A stretch of 64,000 nucleotides of DNA from Vicia villosa (GCF_029867415.1 NC_081185.1:39316766-39380765), one strand, 5' to 3'; numbered from the stretch's first letter, positions 34,416-47,116 are shown. Translations and numbers: made by a program. The notes: generated by a model from the letters alone, not told the origin.

Positions 34416-35147
34416 AGCAAGTGTTGACCCATAAAAGTTTAAGTCTAGGGAATCTTTTGAGTGGACATCACATCTTCTTGTTTTTGATGATTCATGATGA
34501 TGTGATTTGAGGATGTTTGACGATGTTGAGGAGAAGGAAGAACTCGATGAACAAATGAGAGAACATGGGTTTAAGGTTTTAGGGTTTCTAAAAGGTGTGG
34601 AAAGGTGTGGAAGTGAATAGTGCGGTTGGTTGTGGGAGTGTACATATAGTATTTGAAAAAGTGAGAAATCAATAGATAGTACAATCATAAGGGGAAATTA
34701 AGGAAGATCATAATTTTAATTTTAACCAATTCCAAGAAAATAAACACACTGCTCGAGTGTCATTAGTTATGATTAGTAATAAGCATAACTGAGATTACAC
34801 GTATTAATCATGATAAGTGACACATTTGATGTACTCAGATTCTGGAAAATCAAATGATTCCCATCTGATCAAAGATGTTTCTGACCGAAAATATCTTCTG
34901 ATAACTGAGGTTCTGATAAAGATAAACTGACAGCAGTATATGAATGTTAAATATAAAAGAAAAACTTCTGTCATACCTTTTGACTTACCTCTTTCCTTCT
35001 TCAGAATGTGTGTTGATATTTTTCAGAAGCATTCTGATGGTCTGGCTTCTGATGCTTGTAATGCATCCTGATTGCGCTGGCTTCTGAATGTAGATGGCTT
35101 CTAATCTTCAACTTCTTTGAAATTCTAGAAGGAATTTCGCTTCTTCC
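34416..35147 (-). other. Copia A: spacer upstream of the env-like ORF
   Basis: Non-coding in element sense. It holds a TATA-like box (34649-34640) and, further right, TCAGAAGC-type repeats. It is cut at 35147 by the 3' LTR of element B, so the pol gene of A is not in the window. Confidence 0.7.
34640..34649 (-). promoter_or_regulatory. Putative internal TATA box for env-like ORF (A)
   Basis: Minus strand CTATATGTAC, about 225 bp upstream of the presumed Met and followed by a C-rich leader with AAACCCTAAAACCC. Less canonical than the boxes in B and C. Confidence 0.4.
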
Positions 35148-35623
35148 TGAAGGAGTGAAAAACACTTAGAAAGGGGGGGGGGATTGAATAAGTGTAACTT
35201 CAAAAACTTAGAAGATAAAAACAATGAACACAATTATTTTTATCCTGGTTCGTTGTTAACCAAACTACTCCAGTCCACCCCTGACAAGGTGATTTACCTT
35301 AACTGAGGATTTAATCCACTAATCTAACTGATTACAATGGTTTTCCACTTAGATACCCTCTAAGTCTTCTAGAGTCTACAAATCACAACTTGATCACTCT
35401 AGGAATCCTTTTACAATCAATGTAAAATAAAGTTTACATGAGTTTGAATTGCTTCTAATAAAGCTGTAATCACAACTGTGATATTTCTCTTAAGTTCTAT
35501 TCTTAACACTCACTAAGATATTACAAAATGTGTGAGGTTGAAGATGAAGTTCTTTAGCTTTTGAATTTGACAGCGTTTCTGTATGTTTTGCGCATATGTT
35601 GTATTCAGCTTCTTGACAGAACT

Positions 35624-35633
35624 TCTATATATA
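35624..35633 (-). promoter_or_regulatory. LTR TATA box of copia B
   Basis: Minus strand CTATATATAG, preceded by TCAAGCGC; the same block stands at 52487-52496 and 62360-62369 in element C. Confidence 0.65.
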
Positions 35634-36376
35634 GGCGCTTGAGAGGAAATGACCGTTGGGATGCATTTAATGCTTTGCGTTAATAGTACAATGCTGCATT
35701 TAATGTTTCACACTTTTGTCAACTACCTCGAGCCTTGCTTTTACTGACTTTGCCTTTTGTAGCTTCTAACGTTCCTTTTGTCAGTCAGAGATTTGACGTT
35801 ACAACCTTTCATCTTGTACTTTCTTCTGGACTCAGATTTGTAGATAACAACGTTTGAATATTAGAGCCATCAGCTTTTGATGCAGAGCATCTTCTGTCTT
35901 CTGACTTTGAAGAGCTTTGAGCGTTGTAATACGGTGAACTGACTTTTATCGGAATGTCGCGGTAAGCAAGAGTCGCCACCGACTTTTATTTTATCCAAAT
36001 ATCAGAAAGGCTAAAAGAACAGGAAAAACCTTTTAAATAAAAAACTGAGTTCGAGGGGTAACTTATGTAAAAGGAAGGTGTAAGGCACCCTTTGCATCCA
36101 TGGTTTTCCATGGCTCTTAATTGCTTTGCTCTTTTGAAATAAAAAGTGTAGAAATGGAATAAGACTTTAGCTTGTAAATAAGCGTAGCTTTTTGAAAGTT
36201 TTTGAGAAAAGGGTAGAAAAAGATTTTAAACCAGAGCATGCAATTAAGGGCAAATTACCTGGTTAGATGAAAAATGTTCTTTAGACTTTCAGGGCTATCC
36301 CTACCATAAGAGGGTAAGGAAGTCCTTTGATTTGGAGGTTGAAGGGTCGTCGAATCATCGTTCACCATAAGACTGT

Positions 36377-37721
36377 TGATAGGAAAATAGCAAGTGTACT
36401 ATTTTGCCTATGTAGTAGTAATGGGAAAATCCCAAGTATCGAATCTCAAGGACTACTTGACGATATAGAGTTTTATTAGTATTTCAATTAAACAAAAGTT
36501 CAAAAGGGTTTTGGTTGGTTTTGCAAATAATGTAAATAAGCAGAATATTAAAACGATGAACAAAGATGAGTAGGTTGCTAGGGGTCGGTGAATGATTCTT
36601 CCTGTAACAACTATCCTTCTCAATACAATAACATAGTTTCACAATTGGTTACCGGTTCTCAAGAATATCTAATCCTAAGGCCTTAGTGAAAAGATCTTTG
36701 ACGTCACAACCTAATTACTATGTCCATAGATAATTATAATTATGATCAAGCATTCCAATACCAAGAATTTCCGGTTAAGATAAAATATCCCTAGTCCTAG
36801 GTGATAATTATTATCCTATGTTCTTACTCATGTCAATGAACAATTGCTGTCCAGCTAAATTTATTCATACAAATTCATTATCCGTTTTTCCGACGGTTAA
36901 GACATAAAGAACAGATGTAAAACAAACCAATAGTATGAAAACCAAATTGTTATTGCATCAAAGAAATAAAGTTATCACATTCAGAATCAAGATCACCCCC
37001 CTAGCAATGGGGGGTTTAGCTACTCATAAAAATAACAAAAACCATAGTTTTGATTGTAGACATTACAGATAAATGAAGGAATCAGATCTTCAATGGCTAA
37101 AGCTCATAGAATCCTTCACTCCTTGCATCAATCTTGAATTCTCCAGCCTCTCTAATGTATTTTTGCACTCAAAACTGTCCAACCCTTGTCCAAACGCAAT
37201 CTCCTTCTTTTATTACTGTCATTCTGGGGTTTTCAGCAAAACAGGCCCAAAAATCACGTTCACACGCGTGTGGGAACGCGTCTGGCTCACATGACACGCG
37301 TCCTGGGACGCGTTTGGGCAGAGGGACAATTTCCTTTGCAATTTTGGCTGCTGGGACGCGTGTGGGCACGCGTCTGGTAGTCTGGGACGCGTCTGGGCAC
37401 GCGTTTGGTGGTCTGGGAACGCGTTTGCTCAGCAGACCTCAATATTTCACTTCCACACGCGTCTAGGGACGCGTTTGAGTAGCAGGATGTCCTTTTACAG
37501 GCTCCACACGCGTGTGGAGACGCGTTTGGCCAGGCCATGTGCTTTTTCATCAGTTTCTTCACGTTTCGTACTGATTTTCTCCACTTCATTCATCTGAGTC
37601 TGCAAACGCTTAAACACACAACTAAAACGTAAAATGCGGAATAAAGAAATCAAACACTGATTAAAATACTTCAAATGCAACTAAAAACAATGGTAAAAAC
37701 ATGTGTAAAAACCACTGATCA
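36377..37721 (-). mobile_element. Athila-like solo LTR, 1345 bp
   Basis: On the plus strand it starts TGATAGGAAAATAGCAAG and ends CCACTGATCA. Target duplication ACTGT is at 36372-36376 and 37722-37726, and the uninterrupted Ogre LTR at 26801 shows the empty site. Its start resembles that of the LTR at 5499 (GCAAGTG.AC...TATCGAAT.. .A.GGAC), so it is a distant relative in the same orientation. It contains the ACGCGT array at 37264-37525. Confidence 0.88.
37264..37525. repeat. Thirteen ACGCGT palindromes in fixed pairs
   Basis: Starts: 37264/37276, 37296/37308, 37356/37368, 37387/37399, 37419 (single), 37457/37469 and 37508/37520. All six pairs are spaced exactly 12 bp, with GTGGG or CTGGG-like linkers. 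The density of CG is far above the surrounding sequence. ACGCGT fits the CGCG-box consensus known for CAMTA transcription factors. Confidence 0.95.
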
Positions 37722-39260
37722 ACTGTCCCATGCCATAGAGGGGCAGGTAGTCTAAGGGAAGGATCAGAATAGCCATTTTTCGTTTAGGCAACTAGAGGAT
37801 ACCTCAGCATTTCGTAGACAACTTCGAGGGACGAGGTCATATTTGGCGAATCGAAGGCAGCATCATTAGGGACTTATGACCTTGAGAATGAATTGAGGGC
37901 AACATTGCTGAGGTATCCTCGTATTCGAGGGACAAGGCTATTCTGCAAAAAACACAAGGCAACAGGCAACAGGCAACAAGAGAGGTACCATAAAAGGTGC
38001 GTGGATGCAACAATCACGTGATTAAATTCAGATATTTATCTTGTATTTAGGTGATTCTAATTCAAATCATGGTTGTCACTCCCTAGGATTACTAACCACG
38101 CAATAATATGAACAGGTTTAAGTGCCTTCAAGGCCAAACAATACAACCTCGAAGCAGTTACAATATTATGGGGAAGGGGAAAAAGAAACCAGCGGACCAG
38201 TAGTGCAAGAGGTTTGACATAAATAATAATTAAAGATAATTAGATAAGTTTTAGGGTTACCGACTATTCGAGCTTTGGCGGTTAGCAAACCCTGAAAATT
38301 GGAAAAGGGAGAAATAAACAGAAAGTAGTGAGTGTATGGCTAATTCAATGACAATTAAGGCTAACCCTAATTTGATGAGAGAGACAAAATAAAGTAGAAT
38401 GAATATTTAAAATAAATATGAAATAGGACTTAGCTTTTAATTTGATCTGATATGGTTTATAGTCGGAGGTAGCCTCGGGGTTAACCCTAAAAAATTGGCA
38501 AAGCAAAGGCAGATAGAAAAAGAAGTGAGTGTAGGCGGAGTTCATTATATTTGAAGGCAAACCCTAATTTTAAATAAAATAATAAATATTTAAATAAGGA
38601 TTAAATCGGGACTTAGCTTCGTAATAGGCGAGGCGCGTAGTGGAGGAAACCCTGTTGCTAACCCTGAAAAAATGCACAAAGAAATATTTTTTCAGTGTAT
38701 GGCTAATTCTTCGTAAACCCTGAGTAGGGCCCGAATTAGCCATGGTTAATAGAATAAATAAAAAAAACGGATTAATTGTTGGTTTTCAACCCAATTAATT
38801 AAATCAGTGAAGACAAGGTTTCGATTAAGTATCCTAACCCTGCTAAATAATTTGATTAATTAATAAAAATATTAACCTAATTGACTAAATTAAATTAATT
38901 ATTATTACCAATTAAATCAAATTAATCATTTAATAGAAATTTTCAAAATAAGTGTTTTCATGAAATTTAAAAGAAGTTTTAATTCAAAAAGATATTTTTT
39001 TAAAAGGAATAAAGCATAAAAAATAGTATTTGAATAAAATAAAAAAAATAAAGAAAAGTAAGAAATCTTAGCTTATTATCTGGTGTAGCTGGTTTCTTGA
39101 AGGTGCACCATGGTGCATATCTGGAGCGTCAGATCTATCCCAGTAGCAATCTGATGGCTTGGCATATGAGGGTGCACTGTAGGCTTGCATTCGCTGGGAG
39201 TGGAGAATCTGTAAACAAGAGAGATTAGTAAAGAGTTTAAAAATAAAGAAGCTCTGTAGG

Positions 39261-39306
39261 GGTTCGAACCAGCGCGCTTGGGGTTATTGGCAAAACCATT
39301 ACCAAC
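39261..39306 (-). promoter_or_regulatory. Degenerate tRNA-like module in Ogre solo LTR
   Basis: Minus strand B-box GGTTCGAACC (39270-39261) with a weaker A-box-like TTGGTAATGG (39306-39296) upstream. The placement corresponds to the modules at 18541 and 48841. Confidence 0.45.
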
Positions 39307-40848
39307 CCTGCTGCACGTCATATGTGTTAGGGTAATGGATAGCATAATATATGATTAAAAGCAAAACTGGAAAATTATTTAAATTCAATAGCGCGCGCTG
39401 GGCTTCGTCATCTTCCTCCTTCAGACTGGATTTTTTGCTACGAATTGCCTACAGACTTGCCATGGTTTTCTTGGTGGCTAAACCTGCGAACACCAAAGTC
39501 AATGATTCGAGTGCAATAAATAATAAATAAAAACCCAGATCGACTGCAAATATCATCACGAATCCAATGAGCCTATCAATTTGGCCTGAAGTTGCTCATG
39601 TACAGAATCCCCATTTGTGAAGCTCCAAACCCTAACAATGGAGAAACTCCCTTCCTGCGCTGAAACTTCAATCAAACCAAACAGACCTCATCGAAACATC
39701 ATGGCAAACCGAAATATAGGATCAAACTCAATTAAAATCGCATGAATGCGTGAAATCGAAATTAAGAAAAAAGTGCATAAATCGTGAATGAACAGTAGCG
39801 TATTCTTGATGCTTTAAGCCTGGAAAGCGATTGGGAAACGATCAAGAGTGTTTCCTGATCGTGTTTGAACCTTCAAATATTGCTGAATCTCCTCCAACCT
39901 CTCAAACTGATTTCAAGATTTTCTTCAATTTTTGGATTATGAACGTGTGCCTCTGCCTGCAGAATCCTTGTCAAAAATCTCCCCTTTTGGTCTGCAATTG
40001 TGTTGCTTATATAGTAGGAGTATTTAGGTCAACATAATTTGAGTAAATCTCCTTGAAATGTTTGATTGTCAATTTGAAGAAATTGATTGAAAATATGATT
40101 TCCAATCTTTCTATCTTTGCCAAATTCCAAAAATTTTCAATAAATTATGAGGAGCACGAAATTTTATGGAATATGGGGGTAAGTGATGATTGGATTTGAT
40201 TCAAATTGATCTTTTAAACCATATCTTTGATTTTCTATTGATTTACTTAATTTTAATCACTTTTAAATGAATAAAAATTCATAATAAATCAAATAAATCA
40301 AACAATTTCGTGGCAATTGAATTTTGAGACCTTGGATAACTTGCGAGTGAAGATTAGGCCAAAAAAGATTGGGTCCCTTTGCAAAAAGATTCATTTTGGA
40401 GCCTTTTATTTCACATTTTTCTTCTCAAAATTATCCAACTTTGACAAGGCATATCTCCCTCAATTTTTAAGGTATGGAAGAGTTCTAGAACTTTTTGGAA
40501 ACCTCAAGATGTCCTCTATAAGCCACTTTGGAAATTTTTTTCCATTTGAGGGTTTTATCTTGATGATATTGGCTTTGACAAAAAACTGCTTTTGGTTGAC
40601 TTCCAAAAAGGACCTGTAATGTTTTGATCCATATCTCTCAAATGAAGCATTTTTAGACTTGGCATGTGAGAGACAAATTTGTAGAGAATTCAATTTCCTT
40701 CAAAATTAGCTTTGGATGGGAAATTTCTGATGTTCCATGTGAAAGTTATGGCTGGTCAAAGTTCAGTTGACTTTCTCCTATGAATACCCTAATTTAGAAA
40801 CTTTTGGTGTTGTTGATTTCTGATCTTTTCTTGATGAACTATGATCAA

Positions 40849-41501
40849 CAAGGTTGTCAGAATCGAGTTTTTACCTTGACTCGTTTTGACTAGGTAAAAT
40901 CGAAACGTAAAATCGAAACGTAAAATCATAGAGTTTACCTCATTAAAATTATATTAAATTTATATATACGACATATATACATACTTATATAATATTCTAA
41001 ATGCATTAATTATTTAAAATTTTAACTTAATTATAAAGCAAAAATATATTATATCATCATAATAAAGTGTAATATTCAAAAATTTGTATCAAACTATATA
41101 AATTGTCCACCAAATCATAAAATATAATATCCTAAAGATTATAAACAAACAATAGTTTCATAAGTTTTTCAAGTTCAAAAAAACAAATCTTTTCATCATC
41201 TTCTTCAACTTAATCAAAATTCAATCCTTCTACGACATCATTTCCAAATATTAAAGATTCTTTAATATTATAACCAAGATATGAATGTGAATAAAATTAA
41301 AAATCTATAGAAAAAATTTTATGGGCCAAAATATAAAATGTGATTTATAAATTTTGACAAAAAAAAGTAAAATCACTTAAAATCGTTCCGGACTACGATT
41401 TTACATAAAAAGGTTTTTACCTGCGATTTAACACGAAATGATGACCTAGAAACGTGAAATCTATAGAGTTTAGGTTTTAAATCGAGATTTTAACAACCTT
41501 G
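40849..41501. mobile_element. hAT-type MITE, 653 bp
   Basis: Terminal inverted repeats begin CAAGGTTGTCAGAATCGAG on the left and CAAGGTTGTTAAAATCTCG when the right end is complemented. Flanked by an 8-bp duplication ATGATCAA (40841-40848 and 41502-41509). The related Ogre LTR near 50420 shows the site without the insert. A/T-rich and without transposase; 8-bp duplications are characteristic of hAT elements. Confidence 0.88.
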
Positions 41502-42162
41502 ATGATCAATTACTGATCAAATGGTGAATTATACTTCAAAATAAGGATGTTGACAAAAAATCAGGAGTTTTGATTGTACTTTGACCACAGTTGACTTTTG
41601 GTCAAACCAGTTGACTGTTGTCTTTCTAAGCAATCGAGTGATCAATCTTTTGAATTGAGACCTGAAATTTGTCATGGAGGTAGTGTGGAGTATCATAGAC
41701 CATATGGGATACCTTGGAGCTTCTGATCCATTGATTTCTCCTTAGAACAACAAAACCCTAGTTTCTTGAACCTTGTTTAGGAGGATGTGTCTTAGAGCTA
41801 TGTGCCTTGACTTTGAGTTTGAGCAAGAGAAATAGTATGGGCAAATTTTGGGGTATGACAAGCGTGATACCATCAGAACTTTTCAGAGCTTGTACTTCTG
41901 ACTTCCATTCTTCTGATGCTTTCCAATTCATGGTCTGATTCTTCAGGACCATCTTCTGATGTCTTGCCAGAGCATGGTCTGATGAAGCCATCCAGAACTT
42001 TCTGAGTCAGTGCTTCTGAATGCTGATTTGTGCATACTCTTTATATATTTCCTGAAATGGAAAACTTAAAGGATTAGAGTACCACATTGTCTTATACAAA
42101 ATTCATACATAATGTTATCATCAAAACTAAGAATACTGATCAGAACATTTCTTGTTCTAACA

Positions 42163-42176
42163 ATCTCCCCCTTTTT
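42163..42176 (-). other. Polypurine tract of copia B
   Basis: Minus strand AAAAAGGGGGAGAT directly at the LTR start TGTTAGAACAAG. Confidence 0.8.
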
Positions 42177-42967
42177 GATGATGACAAAAACATATATAAT
42201 TGATATGAATTTGTATCCAGAATATCAGATGAACAAAGACAATTTCACAAATATAGCATAAGCATATAATCAGAGTGTGTGAATATGTCTCCCCCTGAGA
42301 TTAACAATCTCCCCCTGAAATTAATACTAGAAGAATTTATAAATAAAAGACTTCCCTGAGTATTTTTCCATTTCAGTTGAGACTTTCACGTTGAACTAGA
42401 ACTTCAGAACATTCAGAGCTTCTCTTCAGAGCTTCCATCGGACAGCTTCAGAACTTTGAATTTCTCTTTGTGATCACTTGTATCAGAGCTCTTATGTCTT
42501 CAGTCTTCTATGTATTTGATCCATCAAAACTTGAGACTTCTTGTATTAGAGCTTCTAGGTTTGATCACAGCATTTCTTGCTTATGGACTTGAAGCTTCAG
42601 AGCACTAAGCTTGCTTCAAATCTTTAAGAGCTTTAAAATTGCTTTTCCCCATGTATTTGCTTCTCATATTGAGCTTGTCCAAAATATCTCATTCCTGCAA
42701 AAACTATCAAAGACAAAAATCTTGCAAAATAATTGTTAGGAATGTTGAGACTTAAGCCCAACAACTGATATTATAAATCAATTCAATTATCACATTTCTC
42801 CCCCTTTTTGTCATAACATCAAAAATCATAAAAGATTCAGATGAAAGACACACAGAGTGAAGAAAGAAAAAGATATTTCATTGATTAATCAGAAGAAGAT
42901 AATACAAAAGCAGATGCAAGCAAACAGATGCAGAAACAAAGAAAAACCAACTAAGACACAAGACAGA
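42177..42967 (-). other. Copia B, 3' untranslated region
   Basis: No coding frame. Short TCAGAGC/GAAGCT-type repeats and a second AAAAAGGGGGAGAAA tract near 42800 (minus strand) parallel element C at 60958-60972. Confidence 0.75.
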
Positions 42968-45358
42968 CTACGACTGGATAAACCTAGAGGCTAAGGCGGC
43001 CAAAAGGTTCTTAATCTCAGAAGTGTCTTCATCTTGCTTCTTAGAGGCTTCTTCTTGGGTCTTCATCCAAGTTCTGATCTCGACGTTGGTGTCATCTTGC
43101 TTATCCAGATGACTAGCCAAGCTTGCTTGATTCTGTTGGAGCTCCTTCATAATGTTCAGCAGAACATAAACAGAAGAACCAGCAGAAGTAACATCAAAAC
43201 TGTTTTCCAGAACAGGATGATTAGCATCAGCTTCAACCATTTGAACATCTTCATGATTTTCCTCAACAAGAATATCTTCAGCAGGATGTTCTTCAGAAGG
43301 TAACCCTCTGAAAACAGGAATTTCAGGTTCTGGAGGGTACTCAACTTGTGGGTAAACCAATTCAGGAGCCTTATCCAGAGGGTTCTCCCTGAACCAGTTG
43401 AACAACATCTAAAAATCTCCAGTCAGAACCTTGTATGGATGTGGCTTCCACGCAACAATTACCAGAGGATTTTCTTCTTCCAACTCATCAACAAACTGCT
43501 TCTCTTCCAGAGGCTTCCAGTTGGTGATGAGATGATAGTATCTTCCATCATCATACACCAAGAAGAATCCAGAAGGACCAGGAGCTGCAGCCAAACAATC
43601 TTTCTGAAGATCCTGAAAGTCAGCATGTATCTCTTCACCAAAAGCTCTCCAGAGCTTCCCAGCAGCTACATGATCCAGCTTGGAGTCATGAGCAACTTTC
43701 AGAGCATCTAACCCTGTCCGTACCTTATACTTTAATAATTTAAAACGAATATCAATAGAGGGTTTAAGAGGGTTGATTCTGATACGGGTGATAGGAGAGT
43801 CTGGGTTAAGAATGAAATAGGGTTCAGGTTCTCTGGAGAACAAAGCAGAGGTGGTTGAAGAGGATAGAGGGGATGATGAATCTACTGTGGAGGTGGTTGA
43901 AGGGTCATTTATTGGTGAGATTGCAGAAGGAATGGAGGTGGTTGAAAAGATATTTTCAGAAGGAATTTGGGGAAAGACAACAGATAAAGGTTGGGGGACA
44001 AGAGTTGGTTCAGAATGAAGTGGACGATTTCTTTTAGTGGTGGTGGAAGAGGATGGAAGTTCAGAAGGTGATGGTCTTTTTTGAGGGGGAAGGTCAGAGG
44101 TAGAATGTAAACTGGAGGTGTCTACATTATCAATATCTTCTATGAGCTTCAGAAGTTCTAGGTACTTTGAGGGACTCTGTTGATACGTAGTCAGAACTAT
44201 TAACAGATACATAGTCAGAGATAAAAATACCTGAAGATTTCATATGCTTTGTAGCTTTCTTAGAAGCAGGACCTTTTTCTGTGACCTTTCTCTTCAGCTT
44301 CTCCTGTTTCTTCTTCTTATCCTTTTTCTTTAACTCATCCAAAGATGGAAGAGTTCTTCCACGAATCCAAGCAGGGTCAACTTCTGACTGGTCTCTTACA
44401 CAAGATTCCAGATAAAGTTGAACTGATTTTGATAGTTCCTCCTTGAACATCTGAGGGAAATCAGCAACAGGAGTTCTCCTGGTCAGAATATCAGGAAACA
44501 CCTTAGGAGTGGTGGTCACTTTTTCAATCAACTGCATTCTTCTCAAAGACTGAGCAGTCAGAATATTCCCACAAACAACTTTCAGATCTTGAATAGAGCC
44601 AGCTGCTCTCAGAGTATCTATCACACCACTTTCAGTCAAAATGTCTGATATCAATCTTCCCATAGGAATGGTATTTTTCTTAATCTTGGGATACTTCAGA
44701 CGTTCTGCTTCCCTTGATTCTGTTACACGAGTAAACAGATGATTGAACAAAACATGAGGCAGGTTGACCCTCATACCCTTTCCAATGCAGTACAGAATGA
44801 ACTTTTGATCTTGACTTATGTAGGTAGCAGAGTTTGTGGATTTTCTGTGATAGGAAGATCCCCGAATGATCTTTGCCCAAACTCTGTATGAAGGCTTCAA
44901 ATTTGTAGAGTGAGGAGAGCTTGTTCCAGAAGTAAACAACTCTGGATGAACTTTTTCCCAATCAGTTCTACCAAGGAGAGCACCAGTTATCCCACCCAAA
45001 TCTTCCAGACTATATAGCTTCCTTATCAGATTCTCAGAGACAACTACTTCTTGACCTAACACGAAGGAGATGATAGTAGTTGGGGTAACAGTGGCATGAG
45101 TCAAGAATTCTTTAACCAAGAGAGGGTAAACTGGTCCAATTAGACGTTCAAAATAGTTTGCCCATCCTTGTACCAACATACCAGTTTTGATTTTGAAATC
45201 ACGTGCAACAGATTTTCAAAATCTATCATGGATTCACAGAGAACTTCCAGTTCATCATATGGAATCAAACACGTCTTCAATGGAGTAGAGACAAATTTCT
45301 TATGTTGTTATTGTTGAGAAGACGAAACCTTGCGTTGAACATTGGATGAAGAAGCCAT
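42968..45358 (-). pseudogene. Env-like 3' ORF of Sirevirus B, damaged
   Basis: Start Met at 45358 (MASSSNVQRKVSSSQQ), then a TAA at codon 17, a frameshift near 45200, an open stretch 45179-44130 (GWANYFERLIGPVYPLL, TPTTIISFVLGQEVVV, GRLISDILTESGVID, DPAWIRGRTLPSL), a Lys-rich tract (KKKDKKKKQEKLKRK), another frameshift near 44180, a Ser/Pro/Thr-rich linker, a second conserved block (LDHVAAGKLWRAF, VYDDGRYYHLI), a TAG at 43411-43409, and a C-terminal coiled-coil-like part ending at 42968. Closest relative in the window is the ORF at 58467-60797. No signal peptide or hydrophobic membrane segment is visible. Confidence 0.82.
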
Positions 45359-45864
45359 TGAAGCACAACTGAGATTACTGGGTTTCGTAACTTTAGGGTT
45401 TTTGAAAAGAGAGAAAAAGAGGCAAAAGTGCATAAACAATGAACAGTGAAGATGAATGGAAAGAGATGAAATGAGTGAGAGATGCGTTTATATAGGCACG
45501 AATTTGAAATAATATGCAATGAAATTCTAAATGGGAGAAATTACAGAATTTGAATCAATCATAATTAATGTTGAATGATGTTAGGAGAGATAACGTGAAA
45601 TTTAAAATGATTTGCACAGTTACCTAGGGCAGCGTCTCATCAACTGCACTCATGCTTGTCCCTTCAGAATGAACACATGTTCATCATCTGGAATAGCTGG
45701 TGACATCTGTTTTGCTTTAACAGAAATTTTGAATCAACTTAGACATATGAAACATTCGCAATAACAGAATCAGAGTATCTCAATGATCAACATATCCAGA
45801 ACATTTGATAAGAAAATAAATAAGCATTTCAAATCTAATCCATATATTAGATCTTCTCATCCTT
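45359..45864 (-). other. Copia B: spacer between pol and env-like ORF
   Basis: Non-coding; contains the internal TATA box at 45495-45486 and a leader with AAACCCTAAAG. Confidence 0.7.
45486..45495 (-). promoter_or_regulatory. Putative internal TATA box for env-like ORF (B)
   Basis: Minus strand CTATATAAAC followed by GCATCTCTCACTC, about 130 bp upstream of the Met at 45358. Same place and sequence as 58294-58303 in element C. Confidence 0.6.
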
Positions 45865-47116
45865 TCATTCTGGGCATAAATCCATACTGATATTCTTCAG
45901 AATGAACTTAAACCTATCTTCAGCAAGGGGTTTTGTGAAGATATCAGCCCACTGATGTTCTGTATCCACAAAGTTTAAGGAAAGAACACCCTTCTGAACA
46001 TAGTCCCTAATGAAGTGATGTTTAATCTCAATATGTTTAGCTTTGGAATGTAAGATAGGATTCTTAGATAAAAAAATAGCAGAAGTATTATCACAGAATA
46101 TAGGAATGTTACTCTCATATATCTGATAATCTTCTAGCTGACTCTTCATCCAGAGCATCAGTGTACTACATCCAGCAGCAGCAACATATTCTGCTTCTGT
46201 TGTAGAGAGGGCTATTGTGGCTTGTTTCTTGCTATACCAGGAGATCAGATGACTTCCCAGAAACTGACAGCTTCCAGAAGTACTTTTCCTTTCAACTCTA
46301 TAGCGAAATCAGCATCACAATATCCTACTAAGTTGTATTCTTCAGATCTTCTATAGACTAAACCAACATTAGTAGTACCTTTCAGATACCTTAGAATTCT
46401 CTTAACAACAGTTAAGTGAGATTCTCTAGGATCTGATTGGAATCTAGCACCTAGGCATACACTGAATAAAATATCAAATCTAGAAGCAGTAAGATATAGA
46501 AGAGATCCAATCATACCTCTATGAAGCTTCTGATCTACCTTCTTACTTACCTCATCCTTACCTAATACACACGTTGGATGCATAGGAGTATTTGCTTCTT
46601 TGCTTTCTGAAAGATTAAACTTCTTCAGAAGTTCTTTCACATACTTGGTCTGATGAACATAAGTTCCTTCAGAAGTTTGATTAATCTGGATCCCAAGGAA
46701 ATACTTGAGTTATCCCATCATGCTCATTTCAAACTCTGCCTGCATAGACTTAGCAAACTCCTTTCCAAGTGTAGCATTAGATGTTCCAAATATAATATCA
46801 TCAACATATATTTGACAAATTAAAATATCCTTTTTAAAGGTTTTACAGAAGAGAGTTCTATCCACTTTTCCTCTATTGAAACCATTATCCAGAAGGAAAG
46901 ACCTTAATCTTTCATACCAAGCTCTGGGAGCTTGCTTCTGGCCATATAATGATTTCTTTAACTTAAAAACATGTTCTGGAGACTTAGAGTCTTCAAAACC
47001 AGGAGGTTGATAGACATATACCTCTTCATCTATATAACCATTTAAAAAGGCACTCTTAACATCCATCTGATACAGAGTGATGTTATTCTGAGTGGGAAAA
47101 GAAATTAATAGAATTC
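45865..47116 (-). pseudogene. Sirevirus B pol, C-terminal part (RT and RNase H)
   Basis: Minus strand from 47116: NNITLYQMDVKSAFLNG, GFEDS...VFKLKKSLYG.KQAPRAWYERL, QIYVDDIIFGTS (catalytic YVDD), then TAA where Glu is expected (46712-46710), KELLKKFNL.ES, RYLKGTTNVGLVY, NLVGYCDADFA, a frameshift near 46300 that destroys the RNase H centre, and the end SQLEDYQIYESNIPIFCDN...DIFTKPLAEDRFKF with stop at 45867-45865. Everything upstream of the RT finger region is missing because the sequence switches to an Ogre LTR at 47117-47119. Confidence 0.88.

Larger units (their letters stand above)
35925..41860 (-). mobile_element. Ogre-type solo LTR with nested insertions
   Basis: On the plus strand it starts TGTAATACGGTGAACTGAC and ends TTTTGGGGTATGACA. 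Target duplication AGCGT is at 35920-35924 and 41861-41865. No PBS, PPT or interior is present, so it is a solo LTR left by LTR-LTR recombination. It belongs to the same subfamily as the LTR at 47117-50774. After removing the Athila-like LTR (36377-37721) and the MITE (40849-41501) its own length is about 3.9 kb. Confidence 0.9.
35148..42162 (-). repeat. 3' LTR of Sirevirus copia element B, split by an Ogre solo LTR
   Basis: On the plus strand it starts TGAAGGAGTGAAAAACAC and ends CTTGTTCTAACA. Without the insertion (35925-41860 plus one copy of AGCGT) it is about 1.07 kb, matching the LTRs of element C. It includes a minus-strand TATA box (35633-35624). Confidence 0.9.

Noticed and set aside
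39831..40037. Short ORFs inside the Ogre LTRs (39831-40037, 40317-40619, 49906-50193) conserved between copies.
   Set aside because: Conservation is that of the LTR as a whole; they lie antisense to the element or are broken at different places, and have no known domain.
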